DNA of 64,000 bases from Streptomyces piniterrae (GCF_005048155.1 NZ_SUMB01000014.1:1-64000), one strand, 5' to 3'. Positions 16,312 to 25,722 are shown, numbered from the stretch's first letter. Program-made: numbers and translations. The notes: generated by a model not told the origin, from the letters alone.

Positions 16312-16642
16312 GGCGCAGCAGGTCGCGCAGGCCCGCTTCCAGCTTGACGCGGCCGCTGCCCCACGCCTTCGCGAAGTTCAGCTCGCCGTCCACCAGCGCG
16401 ATCAGATCGTCCCCGGCCATGGACAGCCGGATCTCGGCCTTTTGAGGCGGCGGGCCGGGGACGCTGGTCACGTCCCGGATGGTGCCGTCGGCCAGTCGCC
16501 CCAGGAACGTGATGTCCAGGTCCGTGATGCGGCAGCTGAGCGAGCGGTCGAGCGCGGCGGCGCTGCGTACGTCGCCGTCCGCCGAGGACATGTTCTGGGC
16601 CAGCCGGTCGAGCGCGGCGCGGCACTGGTCGGGAGTCGCCAT
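16295..16642 (-). CDS. SCP2 sterol-carrier-domain-like small protein
   Basis: The 115-residue protein resembles the SCP2 lipid-binding fold: an alternating strand region RITDLDITFLGRL, DVTSVPG, AEIRLSMAGDDLIALVDGELNFAKAWGSGRVKLEAGLRDLLRL. The block DDLIALVDGELNFAKAW...GRVK is characteristic of bacterial SCP2-like proteins. The likely role is binding a hydrophobic ligand; the real ligand is unknown. ATG 16642 has a weak ribosome-binding site. It is convergent with the ABC ATPase gene, overlapping it by 17 bp. Confidence 0.78.
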   Translation of the reverse strand: MATPDQCRAALDRLAQNMSSADGDVRSAAALDRSLSCRITDLDITFLGRLADGTIRDVTSVPGPPPQKAEIRLSMAGDDLIALVDGELNFAKAWGSGRVKLEAGLRDLLRLRTLL

Positions 16643-16725
16643 CGCGCTCGACGATACGCCAGGTCGCGGGCGGCTCGTTCGTCCGCCGGCGGTCCCGTGG
16701 CGGGGCGCCGAGGTAGCGTCGGGGC

Positions 16726-17208
16726 ATGCAAGAGCCGACGTCCGGCCCGGAGCCGGAGGCACCCGCGGAGCACGACGGGTCTGCCGTACCCGCCGAGACC
16801 GCCGTATCCCCCGAGAGCGCCGCGTCCGTCGAGGGCGCTGCGACCACCTGGGGCGCTGCGACCACCGCGCCCCCCGAGGCTGGTGCGACCCCTGAGGCCG
16901 GTGCGGCCGCTGAGAGCGCCGAGCCCGCGGACCCCGCTGCCACCGTGGGTGCGCCCGCCGACGCCGTGGGGCCCGCCGAGCCGCAGCCGCTCGGAATCGG
17001 GATCACGCCGACCGGGGACGCCACGGTGGACGCCCGGCTGCGGCGCCTCGCCGATGCCGACCACCTCCCCGCCGCCGGCCATCTCGACGTGTACGAGGAT
17101 GTGCACCGTGGGCTGCGCGACGCGCTGGCCGCTCTCGACCAGCGCCCCGGGCCGCCCGCCCCGTCCGCGACGACGCGCGACACGGCGACGTACGACAACA
17201 GGAGCTGA
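16726..17208 (+). CDS. Conserved-type hypothetical protein upstream of tlyA
   Basis: The 160-residue protein has a ~90-residue Pro/Ala/Glu-rich, probably disordered N-terminus. A short conserved-looking C-terminus follows: GDATVDARLRRLADADHLPA and YEDVHRGLRDALAALDQ. I do not recognise a domain. It ends 8 bp before the tlyA start, so it is probably co-transcribed with tlyA and nadK. Confidence 0.7.
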   Translation: MQEPTSGPEPEAPAEHDGSAVPAETAVSPESAASVEGAATTWGAATTAPPEAGATPEAGAAAESAEPADPAATVGAPADAVGPAEPQPLGIGITPTGDATVDARLRRLADADHLPAAGHLDVYEDVHRGLRDALAALDQRPGPPAPSATTRDTATYDNRS

Positions 17209-17215
17209 ACCACAG

Positions 17216-18031
17216 GTGGCAGGAGTGGCACGACGCCGACTCGACGCGGAGCTGGTGCGCCGCAAGCTGGCCCGCTCGCGCGAGCACGCGAGCCAGCTGA
17301 TCGCCGCGGGGCGGGTGACCGTCGGCGGGGCGACCGCGTCCAAGCCGGCCACCCAGGTGGAGACCAGCGCGGCCGTGGTCGTCCGCACCGACGAGAGCGA
17401 CCCCGACTATGTCTCCCGCGGCGGCCACAAGCTCGCCGGCGCCCTTGATGCCTTCGCCCCGCACGGACTGCGGATCGAAGGCCGGCGGGCCCTGGACGCG
17501 GGCGCCTCGACGGGCGGCTTCACCGACGTCCTGCTGCGGGCCGGCGCCGGACATGTCGTCGCCGTCGACGTCGGATACGGACAGCTCGCCTGGTCCCTGC
17601 AGAGTGATGACCGGGTCACCGTGAAGGACCGTACGAACGTACGCGAGTTGACGCTGGAGCAGATCGACTCGGTGCCCGTCGACCTCGTCGTCGGCGATCT
17701 CTCCTTCATCCCGCTGGGGCTCGTACTGCCCGCGCTCGTCCGCTGCACGGCGCCCGACGCGGACCTGGTGCTCATGGTCAAGCCGCAGTTCGAGGTCGGC
17801 AAGGAGCGGCTGGGCAGCGGCGGGGTGGTGCGCAGCCCGGAACTGCGGGCCGAGGCGGTACGCGCGGTCGCCGGCCGGGCGGCCGAACTGGGGCTCGGCG
17901 TGCTCGGTGTGACCGCCAGCCCGTTGCCTGGACCTTCCGGGAATGTCGAGTACTTTCTGTGGCTGCGCGCCGGGGCGCCTGCACTCGACCCGGCGGATGT
18001 CGACCGTGCAGTGGCGGAGGGGCCCCGTTGA
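17216..18031 (+). CDS. tlyA: TlyA-type rRNA 2'-O-methyltransferase
   Basis: The 271-residue TlyA/hemolysin family RNA methyltransferase has an N-terminal S4 RNA-binding domain (RLDAELVRRKLARSREHASQ, GRVTVGG) and an FtsJ-like SAM-binding domain. The SAM motif is LDAGASTGGFTDVLL (~95-109), then VAVDVGYGQLAW. In relatives it methylates 16S and 23S rRNA cytidines (capreomycin target). The start is GTG 17216, eleven bases after GGAG; GTG 17225 is possible. The stop overlaps the TTG start of nadK. Confidence 0.9.
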   Translation: MAGVARRRLDAELVRRKLARSREHASQLIAAGRVTVGGATASKPATQVETSAAVVVRTDESDPDYVSRGGHKLAGALDAFAPHGLRIEGRRALDAGASTGGFTDVLLRAGAGHVVAVDVGYGQLAWSLQSDDRVTVKDRTNVRELTLEQIDSVPVDLVVGDLSFIPLGLVLPALVRCTAPDADLVLMVKPQFEVGKERLGSGGVVRSPELRAEAVRAVAGRAAELGLGVLGVTASPLPGPSGNVEYFLWLRAGAPALDPADVDRAVAEGPR

Positions 18032-18969
18032 CCACTACCCAGGCAGTTGAAGGCAGCGCAGCGCACGAGGGGAACGACGCGCCGCGGACCGTTTTCCTGC
18101 TCGCGCACACCGGCCGCCCGGCGGCCATCCGCAGCGCCGAACTCGTCGTCCAGGGACTGCTGCGCAGCGGGATCGGGGTGCGGGTGCTGGCGGAGGAGGC
18201 CGCGGATCTGCCGCTGCCGCCGGAAGTGGTGCGCGTCGAGTCGGAGCAGTGCGCGGCCGAGGGCTGCGAACTGCTGGTGGTGCTCGGCGGGGACGGCACG
18301 CTGCTGCGCGGCGCGGACTTCGCCCGTACCTCGGGAGTGCCGATGCTCGGTGTCAACCTCGGCCGGGTCGGTTTCCTGGCGGAGGCCGAACGCGACGACC
18401 TCGACAAGGTTGTCGACCGGGTCGTCACCCGCGCCTACGAGGTCGAGGAGCGGATGACGCTCGATGTCCTCGTCCGCAACAACGGCGGTGTCGTGCACAC
18501 CGACTGGGCGCTGAACGAGGCATCGGTGGAGAAGGCGGCCCGGGAGCGGATGCTGGAGGTCGTCACCGAGGTCGACGGCCGGCCCGTGTCGCGCTTCGGC
18601 GGGGACGGGGTGGTCTGCGCGACCCCGACCGGCTCGACCGCGTATGCCTTCTCGGCGGGCGGCCCCGTGGTCTGGCCCGAGGTCGAGGCGCTGCTGATGG
18701 TTCCGATCAGCGCGCACGCCCTGTTCGCCAAGCCGCTGGTCACCTCGCCGAATTCGGTACTGGCGGTGGAGGTCCAGCCCAAGACCCCGCACGGCGTCCT
18801 GTGGTGCGACGGCCGCCGCAGCGTGGAACTCCCCGCCGGCGCGCGGGTGGAGGTCCGCCGCGGCGCCGTGCCCGTACGCCTCGCGCGACTGCACCATGCC
18901 TCCTTCACCGATCGTCTGGTCGCCAAGTTCGCCCTGCCGGTGGCGGGGTGGCGGGGGGCGCCGCACTAG
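18028..18969 (+). CDS. nadK: NAD kinase
   Basis: The 313-residue ATP-NAD kinase makes NADP from NAD. Motifs: LLVVLGGDGTLLRGA (~88-102), NLGRVGFL (~113-120), NEASVEK, and the conserved ATPTGSTAYAFSAGGP block (~197-212). The start is TTG 18028, overlapping the tlyA TGA, with GGAGG 7 bases upstream; this is translational coupling. The tlyA-nadK-recN order is also found in mycobacteria, though here an S41 protease and a pseudogene intervene before recN. Confidence 0.94.
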   Translation: MTTTQAVEGSAAHEGNDAPRTVFLLAHTGRPAAIRSAELVVQGLLRSGIGVRVLAEEAADLPLPPEVVRVESEQCAAEGCELLVVLGGDGTLLRGADFARTSGVPMLGVNLGRVGFLAEAERDDLDKVVDRVVTRAYEVEERMTLDVLVRNNGGVVHTDWALNEASVEKAARERMLEVVTEVDGRPVSRFGGDGVVCATPTGSTAYAFSAGGPVVWPEVEALLMVPISAHALFAKPLVTSPNSVLAVEVQPKTPHGVLWCDGRRSVELPAGARVEVRRGAVPVRLARLHHASFTDRLVAKFALPVAGWRGAPH

Positions 18970-19012
18970 GGCCGACTCATCGGACAGGCCCTGGGCGGGG
19001 TCGCCGCGCGAG

Positions 19013-19044
19013 GCGGGAGGCGCCGGGACACGGCCGCCTCCCGC
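19013..19044. terminator. Hairpin between nadK and the S41 protease gene
   Basis: Ten bases at 19013-19022 pair perfectly with 19035-19044. It lies in the short spacer between convergent genes and could terminate both. Confidence 0.65.
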
Positions 19045-19063
19045 GCCTTCGGTCGCCGGCCTC

Positions 19064-20557
19064 CTAGCCGCCGTTCCCGGGCGCCCGTGGCGACAGATAC
19101 GCGCGGGCGCGGGTGAGCGCGGAGTCGCGGTGTGCGGTCAGCTCCTCGTCCGTGAAGACGGGGGTGGCGAGGGCCGGAGGTATGCCGGGGCCGTCGAAGG
19201 TCCGTCCGTCGGCGGTCAGGAACTCCTCGTTGGGGAGGCCGAAGGTCCAGCCGTTCGGCAGGGCGCGGTCCAGGATGTCGGAGAACACGCCCTGGGTGTT
19301 CTCGCCGATGCGGGTGGGGGAGGGCGAGCGGCCCATCAGGGACTGGGTGAAGGTCTCGCCCGCGCTGATCGTCAGCCGCCCGGTCAGGACCGCGACCGGA
19401 CCGGTGTAGACGGGGCCCTTGTGCGGGTGGACCTTTATGGGCTGGGGCACGGTGAACCTGCCGGGATCATGGGGGTCGTTGCGCGCCCGCTTGCGGTAGG
19501 CGAGATAGGGACGGTCGGTGAGCCGCGAGGCGATGCGCAGACCGAGCGGGTCCTGGCCGCCGCCGTTGACCCGTACGTCGACGATGAGGCCGCGCAGGGC
19601 GGTCGGACCCTGCGTACGGGACTTGGTGAACACGGAGTCCAGGGCCCGGTCGAGCTCGGCGACATCGCCGGCGTAGTCGCCCTTCTTGGTGTAGTCCGCG
19701 AACTGGGTGACCCGGAAGTAGCCGATGCGGCCGGGGAGATCGGCGTACGAGAGCTTGCCCTGGGCCCAGCGCCGTTGGGCGACCCCGGGGCCGAGATTCG
19801 CCGCGATCGCCTCCTCGACGCGGGCGGTGGACTCGGGTGTTGGCAGGACGGTGCCCGGACGCCTGCCGGCGAACCACTGATCGGGCCCGGCTATGACCCG
19901 GGTATGGGCGTCGTACAGCGGCTCGATCATCTTGCGCAGCACCGCGAAGAGTTCGTCGTCGGTGGTCTTCGCCGTGATCCGGGGCCGGTAGCGGTCGCGG
20001 ACCGCCGTCCAGTCGATCTTCTTCGCGCGGAAGAAGGGGTAGTTCTCGGCGAAGGTCTGCCAGAAGACGTCGAAGACCGCACGGGGGTCGTGCGGCGGGC
20101 GCTTTCGGCAGCGGTCGGGCAGTGTCCCGACGCGGTGCAGGCCTCGGTGGCCGGCGGAGTCCTCGAAGGACAGCCGGGCCCGGCCGGCGCCCGACGGGGT
20201 CACCGTCAGGGGGGCCGAGTCGGGCACCGTGAAAACGCTCCGGCCGTGCCCGTCGGGACCGGCCGTGCGGGTGCCCGTGACCGAGCCGGGCAGGCAGCTG
20301 ATGCTCGTGGTGTCGTACGTCCGCAGGCTGCGGCCCTCGATGGCGACGAGGGTGCCGTAGCCGTCCATCCGCCAGACGCCGTTCAGGGACGCGGGCGGGG
20401 CGGCGGCCTGAGCTCCGGGCGCGGACCGGGCCGGGGCGGGAGTTCCCGGGTCCGCACAGGCGGCGGTGGCGGTGAGGGCGGTCAGGGCGGCGAGTAACAG
20501 GGCCGTGCCGCCGGTGCGGCGGGGGCGTCGTGGGCCGTTGAGCCGTGGGCCGTTCAT
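19064..20557 (-). CDS. Secreted S41-family serine peptidase lipoprotein
   Basis: The 497-residue protein has a basic N-terminus, a hydrophobic segment and lipobox LTATAAC with Cys 34, so it is probably a surface lipoprotein. The C-terminal half resembles the S41 (C-terminal processing/tricorn core) peptidase domain: RGLIVDVRVNGGGQDPLG (~305-322) and the Ser motif TISAGETFTQSLMG (~385-398). A PDZ domain is not obvious. The substrate is unknown. It lies between nadK and recN, facing nadK, and interrupts an order conserved in other actinobacteria. Confidence 0.85.
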   Translation of the reverse strand: MNGPRLNGPRRPRRTGGTALLLAALTALTATAACADPGTPAPARSAPGAQAAAPPASLNGVWRMDGYGTLVAIEGRSLRTYDTTSISCLPGSVTGTRTAGPDGHGRSVFTVPDSAPLTVTPSGAGRARLSFEDSAGHRGLHRVGTLPDRCRKRPPHDPRAVFDVFWQTFAENYPFFRAKKIDWTAVRDRYRPRITAKTTDDELFAVLRKMIEPLYDAHTRVIAGPDQWFAGRRPGTVLPTPESTARVEEAIAANLGPGVAQRRWAQGKLSYADLPGRIGYFRVTQFADYTKKGDYAGDVAELDRALDSVFTKSRTQGPTALRGLIVDVRVNGGGQDPLGLRIASRLTDRPYLAYRKRARNDPHDPGRFTVPQPIKVHPHKGPVYTGPVAVLTGRLTISAGETFTQSLMGRSPSPTRIGENTQGVFSDILDRALPNGWTFGLPNEEFLTADGRTFDGPGIPPALATPVFTDEELTAHRDSALTRARAYLSPRAPGNGG

Positions 20558-20579
20558 CGGGTGTGCCTCTCTGGTGGGG

Positions 20580-21105
20580 TCAGGCCGCGGTCAGGGTTTC
20601 CGTGGCGCGGCGGCGCAGGCCGGTGTGGACGGGCAGGCCGGTGGCGAGCAGCGCGAGCAGGACCGTGCCGCCGGCTGTCGCGCCGGCCGTCGTCCAGGGC
20701 GCATACGGCGGTGCGTCGCCGAACGTCTGGTGCAGCATCGGGGCGATGGTGAACAGCGCGATGGCCGCACCGAGGACGAGGGCGGTGCCGGCGATGGCGG
20801 CGGAGCCCGCGTACAGAGCATCGCGAACTCGCGGTGCTGCTGGACGACGGCCGTCCCCATCGTCGAGGCGACCACGAAGTCGACATATAGACCGACTCGA
20901 CGGGAAGGACGAGAGACATGCCCCCGACGTCGTCGGCCTCCGTCGTCCGTCGCGCGGCGGCCGGCACACCGGTCGTACCGGTCGCCGCGAGCGTGGCCGT
21001 CGACACATTCACGACCGTCGCGGCGAACGGCGTCGCCACCGCCGTCCCCGTGAATGCGGGCCGTTGACCCAGCGGCGCCGCACGCGCCGATCCGCTGCAC
21101 ATGAG
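20580..21105 (-). pseudogene. Remnant of an FtsX-like ABC transporter permease
   Basis: Three pieces of one membrane protein lie in different minus-strand frames. First comes a 5' piece beginning near 21105 (AFTGTAVATPFAATVVNVST). Next is a middle piece, VDFVVASTMGTAVVQQHREF (around 20825-20885), typical of the FtsX/MacB permease domain. Last is a C-terminal piece ending at 20580 (YAGSAAIAGTALVLGAAIAL ... LLALLATGLPVHTGLRRR). The conserved stretch after HREFAM is missing, so there are at least two frameshifts and a deletion. No ATPase partner gene is nearby. Confidence 0.7.
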
Positions 21106-21265
21106 CACACCTTTCGTTGCTGTCTGTGATCAGCGTGACGGTCGGCCACCGTCCCGCACCATGCGGCATCCACCCGTTTTTCGGTGGGGTTTTCCTCAGG
21201 TGCGCGGGCAGGAGAGAGGGGGAGGCCGTCGCGGGGCGGCCCCCGGACCTCGTAAGGTCGTATCC

Positions 21266-23005
21266 GTGTTGGAGGAGATGCGGATCCGGTCCCTGGGCGT
21301 CATTGACGACGCCGTTGTCGAGCTGTCCCCGGGTTTCACGGCGGTGACGGGCGAGACCGGCGCGGGCAAGACCATGGTCGTCACCAGCCTCGGCCTGCTG
21401 CTCGGCGGGCGCGCGGACCCCGCCCTGGTGCGGATCGGTGCCAAGTCGGCGGTCGTGGAGGGCCGGATCACCACCGGCCCCGACACCCCGGCGGCCGTAC
21501 GGGCCGAGGAGGCCGGCGCGGAGCTGGACGACGGCGCGCTGCTGATCAGCCGCACCGTCTCCGCCGAAGGCCGCTCGCGCGCCCACGTCGGCGGCCGTTC
21601 CGTACCCGTCGGACTGCTGGGGGAGTTGGCCGACGACCTGGTCGCCGTGCACGGCCAGACCGACCAGCAGGGCCTGCTGCGGCCGGCCCGCCAGCGGCAG
21701 GCCCTGGACCGCTACGCCGGCGACGCGGTCGCCGTCCCGCTCGCCGCCTACGCGGCCGCCCACCGCCGGCTGCGCGCCGTCGCCGCCGAGCTGGACGAGT
21801 TGACGACGCTCGCCCGCGAGCGCTCCCAGGAAGCGGATCTGCTGCGCTTCGGCCTCGACGAGATCGCCGCGGCCGAACCCCAACCGGGCGAGGACACCGA
21901 ACTCGCCGCGGAAGCCGAGCGGCTCGGCCACGCCGAGGCGCTGGCCTCCGCCGCGTCCGCCGCGCATGCCGCGCTGGCCGGCAACCCCGAGGACCCCGAG
22001 GGCGTCGACGCCACGACCCTGGTCGCCGGCGCCCATCGCGCGCTGGAGGCCGTACGCAGCCACGACCGGGAGCTGTCCACGCTGGCCGAGCGGCTCGGTG
22101 AGATCGGCATCCTGATGGCGGACGTGGCCGGCGAGCTGGCCAGTTACGCCGACGGCCTGGACGCCGACCCGCTGCGGCTCGCCGCCGTCGAGGAGCGCAG
22201 GGCCGCCCTGACCCACCTGACCCGCAAATACGGCGAGGACATCACGGCGGTGCTGGCCTGGGCCGAGGAGAGTGCCGCGCGGCTCGCCGAACTGGACGGC
22301 GACGACGACCGGATCGGCGAGCTGACCGCGGAGCGGGACGCGCTCCGCGTCGAACTGGGTGAACTCGCACAGGAGCTGACCGACGCGCGCACCGCCTCCG
22401 CGAAGCGGTTCGCCGACGCGGTCACCGCCGAACTCGGCGAACTCGCCATGCCGCACGCCCGGGTGAGCGTCGACATCCGGCAGACCGAGGTGGCGGAGGA
22501 CGCCGACGGCATCGTGGTCGGCGGCCGCACCGTCGCCTACGGCCCGGCCGGCGCCGACGAGGTGGAGCTCCTGCTGGCGCCGCACCCGGGTGCACCGCCC
22601 CGGCCGATCTCCAAGGGCGCGTCCGGCGGTGAGCTGTCCCGGGTGATGCTCGCCGTCGAGGTCGTCTTCGCCGGCTCCGACCCCGTACCGACCTACCTCT
22701 TCGACGAGGTGGACGCGGGCGTGGGCGGCAAGGCGGCCGTCGAGGTGGGCCGTCGGCTGGCCAGGCTCGCGAAGTCGGCGCAGGTCGTGGTGGTCACACA
22801 CCTCCCGCAGGTCGCGGCGTTCGCGGACCGCCAGTTGCTGGTCGAGAAGACGAACGACGGGTCGGTCACCAGGAGCGGCGTCACCGTCCTGGAGGGCGAG
22901 GAACGGGTCCGCGAACTCTCCCGGATGCTCGCCGGCCAGGAGGACTCGGAGACGGCCCGCGCCCACGCCGAGGAACTGCTGGAGACGGCCCGGACGGGGC
23001 GGTAG
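21266..23005 (+). CDS. recN: DNA repair protein RecN
   Basis: The 579-residue SMC-like ATPase acts in double-strand-break repair. Walker A is TGETGAGKT (~29-37). Long Ala/Glu/Arg-rich segments at ~150-370 fit the coiled-coil arms. The C-terminal lobe has SGGELSRVMLAVEVV (~453-467) and Walker B TYLFDEVDAGVGGKAA (~477-492), then the His-switch VVVTHLPQVAAFAD. The start is GTG 21266 (VLEEMRIRSLG), the usual actinobacterial N-terminus, with AAGGT upstream. Confidence 0.95.
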   Translation: MLEEMRIRSLGVIDDAVVELSPGFTAVTGETGAGKTMVVTSLGLLLGGRADPALVRIGAKSAVVEGRITTGPDTPAAVRAEEAGAELDDGALLISRTVSAEGRSRAHVGGRSVPVGLLGELADDLVAVHGQTDQQGLLRPARQRQALDRYAGDAVAVPLAAYAAAHRRLRAVAAELDELTTLARERSQEADLLRFGLDEIAAAEPQPGEDTELAAEAERLGHAEALASAASAAHAALAGNPEDPEGVDATTLVAGAHRALEAVRSHDRELSTLAERLGEIGILMADVAGELASYADGLDADPLRLAAVEERRAALTHLTRKYGEDITAVLAWAEESAARLAELDGDDDRIGELTAERDALRVELGELAQELTDARTASAKRFADAVTAELGELAMPHARVSVDIRQTEVAEDADGIVVGGRTVAYGPAGADEVELLLAPHPGAPPRPISKGASGGELSRVMLAVEVVFAGSDPVPTYLFDEVDAGVGGKAAVEVGRRLARLAKSAQVVVVTHLPQVAAFADRQLLVEKTNDGSVTRSGVTVLEGEERVRELSRMLAGQEDSETARAHAEELLETARTGR

Positions 23006-23157
23006 AGGGCCGGGGACACGGGCTGGGGCATGCCGCCCGGTACCACGCGAGGGCGGGAAGGACCAGGTCAGCGGCGGCCTCCCGGCTGGTCGTGAGGCTC
23101 TCGCCCCTAAGGTGGCCCGGAGTTGAGCGCGGCACGGTGCCGGGCGAGGGGAGCGAC

Positions 23158-23949
23158 ATGGTGGGGATGGCCGGCGGCAGGGTGTGGGGGCGGATCTCCG
23201 CGCTGCTCGGGGCGGCGGGCACGACCCGGGCTGCCTACGGGGCGTTCAGGAGCCGGCCGCCGGGCGGTGCCGCCCGGTGGGAGCGGAAGAACTACGCGGG
23301 CCGCACCGTGAACCTGCATGCCGGACTCGCCACGGCCACCGGCACCGCGCTCGCCGCCGCCACCGCGCCGGGACTGCCCGGCCGGGTCAGGGGCGCCACG
23401 GCCCTGGCGGTCCTCGCCGCCGGGGGCTGCGGTGCGTACGACGACGCCGTCGGCGCGGGTGACCCGCGGCGCGGATTCCGGGCGCACCTCTCGGCACTCC
23501 GGCACGGCGAGGTCACCAGTGGAGCGGTGAAGCTGTTCGGGATCGGTGCCGCGGGTCTCGCCGCTGGTGCCCTCCTCAAGGAGCGCCCGGCCGACAAGCT
23601 GCTGGCGGGCGTGGTGATAGCGGGGTCGGCCCATCTGGTGAACCTCCTGGACGTCCGGCCGGGCCGGGCCGCGGGCGCCGTGCTGGTCCTCGGGGCGCCG
23701 GGGCTGCTGCGCGGCGGGCCGGCGGGTCCGCTGTCCGCCGCGCCCATGGGTGCCGCGGCCGCGGTCGTCGGTGACGACCTCGGGGAACGCACGATGCTCG
23801 GGGACGCCGGAGCGCACGCACTCGGCGCGGCCCTCGGGCTCGCCATCGTGACCGGGAACGGCCGCAGGGGGCTGGCCGTACATGCCGCCGGGCTGATCGC
23901 CGCCGCGGCCGCCGGCGACCACGTCAGCCGGGCCGCCGCAGCGGTCTGA
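23158..23949 (+). CDS. WecA/MraY-like polytopic membrane protein
   Basis: The 263-residue protein has several Ala/Gly/Leu-rich membrane spans. Short motifs recall the polyprenyl-phosphate sugar-1-phosphate transferases: KNYAGRTVNL (~44-53), an Asp pair in GAYDDAVGAGD (~95-105) and MLGDAGAHALGAALG (~222-236), like the LGDAGS motif of WecA/MraY. It is shorter than true WecA, so an enzymatic role is uncertain. ATG 23158 follows GAGGGGAG. The next gene is a GT4 glycosyltransferase, compatible with a cell-envelope glycan role. Confidence 0.72.
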   Translation: MVGMAGGRVWGRISALLGAAGTTRAAYGAFRSRPPGGAARWERKNYAGRTVNLHAGLATATGTALAAATAPGLPGRVRGATALAVLAAGGCGAYDDAVGAGDPRRGFRAHLSALRHGEVTSGAVKLFGIGAAGLAAGALLKERPADKLLAGVVIAGSAHLVNLLDVRPGRAAGAVLVLGAPGLLRGGPAGPLSAAPMGAAAAVVGDDLGERTMLGDAGAHALGAALGLAIVTGNGRRGLAVHAAGLIAAAAAGDHVSRAAAAV

Positions 23950-24489
23950 CGTACGCCGCCGCGATACGCACCCCCGGGGCGGCCACCGGAGCCACCCGGG
24001 GCAGCGGCCACGCCGAGCGGCGGAGCGTCGGGCGCCGGAGCCGCCCCTCGCCGCCCCCGCTGCCCCATCGGCCTCTTCCGCCCCGGGGGAACGGCAACCA
24101 GCGCAGTCGATTTGTCGCCCATGTGGGTGAACCCGCGGATGTGCGGGTGAGACTTCCCACCGGAACCGGATGCCCGCGGCGCCGAATTGGCGTCGTCGGG
24201 CTGGCATCCTGGGGCGCGGGCGCGGTTCCGGGCGGGTGTGCCGCGTCGTGTCCGGTCGGGGGGCGTCAGTGCCGTTGACGGCTGAGTGCCGCGGTGTACG
24301 GAGCGCCTCCGGGTGCCTCGCGCCATTCCGAACCGGTCGCGATCCGATCGGTTCCGGTACTACCCCGTCGAACTTCGTAACAACCCGCCACGACCCGCAA
24401 CACCCCGCAGCACGCCGCAGAGCCTTGTAGTACTTCGACCGCCCCACCGGTACGGTCCGTACCGTCCGCCGACCCAGGAGCCCGACCAC
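23950..24489. other. 540-bp non-coding spacer with an inverted repeat
   Basis: No convincing gene was seen. An open frame at 24170-24430 has no ribosome-binding site and poor codon use. The right part is less G+C-rich. An inverted repeat GGTACGG-T-CCGTACC (24449-24463) lies 26 bases before the glycosyltransferase GTG and could be an operator or promoter element. Confidence 0.5.
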
Positions 24490-25650
24490 GTGACCAGCAC
24501 CCCGACCCCGTCAAACGGGCAGTCGCCGCTGCGCACGGTCCAGGTGCTGGGGCGCGGCGGCGCCGGCAGCGCCGCGCATGTCCGCTCGCTGGCCGCGGGG
24601 CTCGTGGCGCGCGGCGTGCGCGTGACGGTCTGCGCCACGTCCGACACCGAGTCCGCCTACGACTTCACCGGAGCGGGCGCCCGGTTCGCCCAGGTCGCGC
24701 CGCGTACGGACCCGGCGAGCGTGGCCTCGCTGCGCAGCGCCTGCTGGGACGCCGACCTCGTGCACGCGCACGGTCTGGGGGCGGGGCTGCGCGCCTCCTT
24801 GGCGCTGCGCGGACTCCGCGGCCCCAGGGGAGGGCGCGTGCCGCTGGTCATCACCTGGCACACAAAGGCGCACACCGAGGGCGCGCGGGCCGGGCTCGTG
24901 CATCTGATGGAGCGGCGCGTGGCACGGGCCGCCGCGGTCGTCCTGGGGGTCTGCTCCGATCTTGTGGACCGGGCGCGTGAACGGGGCGCGCGCGATGCGC
25001 GCCTGGCGCCGGTCGCGATTCCGCGCCCCCGGCCGGTCCGCGCGCCGTCCGAGCCCGAGGACCACGACCGGATGCGTCACAAGGAGCGGGCCGAACTGGG
25101 CGCCGTGGACCGCCCGTTGCTGCTCGCGGTCGGCCGGCTCGACCCGTCCAAGGGCCATGACCTGCTGCTCGACGCGGCGCATGCCTGGTGCGCGCTCGAC
25201 CCGCAGCCGCTGCTCGCCATCGCGGGGGAGGGCGAGCAGCGGGCCGCGCTGCAGCGGCGCATCGACGCCGAGCGGCTGCCCGTCCAGCTGCTCGGCCGCC
25301 GCGACGATGTGCCGGAACTCCTCGCCGCCGCCGACCTGGTGGTGCTGCCCAGCCGCTGGGAGGCCCGCTCCCTGATCGCCCAGGAGGCGCTGCGTGCCGG
25401 GGTGCCGCTGGTCGCCACCGACACCGGAGGCACCCGCGAACTCGTCGGCCGGGCCGCGGAACTGGTCCGCTACGGGGATGCCACGGCCCTGGCGCGCTCC
25501 GTCCTCGGCCTCCTCGCGGACCCCGCACGCCGGGACGCGCTCGCCGAGGCGGGCCGCGTCCAGGCCGCCGGCTGGCCCAGCGAGGACGACACGGTCGCGC
25601 AGGTCCTCAGCGTCTACGACGAGTTGACCCAGCCGGTTCAGCCGGTTTAG
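24490..25650 (+). CDS. GT4-family glycosyltransferase
   Basis: The 386-residue protein has a GT-B fold pattern. The N-terminal domain has VLGRGGAGSAAHVRSLAAGL (~17-36) and VHAHGLG. The C-terminal domain has LLAVGRLDPSKGHDLLLDA (~211-229), LLGRRDDVPELLAAADLVVL and the GT4 E-x7-E motif EARSLIAQEALRAGVPLVAT (~292-311). The start is GTG 24490 with AGGAG nine bases upstream. It should transfer a sugar from a nucleotide donor in the cytoplasm; acceptor and donor are unknown. It pairs with the WecA-like protein upstream. Confidence 0.88.
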   Translation: MTSTPTPSNGQSPLRTVQVLGRGGAGSAAHVRSLAAGLVARGVRVTVCATSDTESAYDFTGAGARFAQVAPRTDPASVASLRSACWDADLVHAHGLGAGLRASLALRGLRGPRGGRVPLVITWHTKAHTEGARAGLVHLMERRVARAAAVVLGVCSDLVDRARERGARDARLAPVAIPRPRPVRAPSEPEDHDRMRHKERAELGAVDRPLLLAVGRLDPSKGHDLLLDAAHAWCALDPQPLLAIAGEGEQRAALQRRIDAERLPVQLLGRRDDVPELLAAADLVVLPSRWEARSLIAQEALRAGVPLVATDTGGTRELVGRAAELVRYGDATALARSVLGLLADPARRDALAEAGRVQAAGWPSEDDTVAQVLSVYDELTQPVQPV

Positions 25651-25685
25651 CGCGCTTTGTGCGTGCGGTGAGCCGGAGTGGAGAG

Positions 25686-25715
25686 GGACGCACGGGAGCC
25701 CCCGTCCCCGCGTCC
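25686..25715. terminator. Imperfect hairpin between convergent GT4 and PucR genes
   Basis: GGACGC and ACGGG at 25686-25696 can pair with CCCGT (25701-25705) and GCGTCC (25710-25715), with a small internal loop. It sits in the 72-bp spacer between convergent genes. Confidence 0.5.
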
Positions 25716-25722
25716 GATGCCC

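Noticed and set aside
24170..24430. 86-residue open frame in the spacer before the GT4 gene
   Set aside because: No ribosome-binding site, Arg/Gly/Ser-rich without domain signal, non-coding-like third positions.
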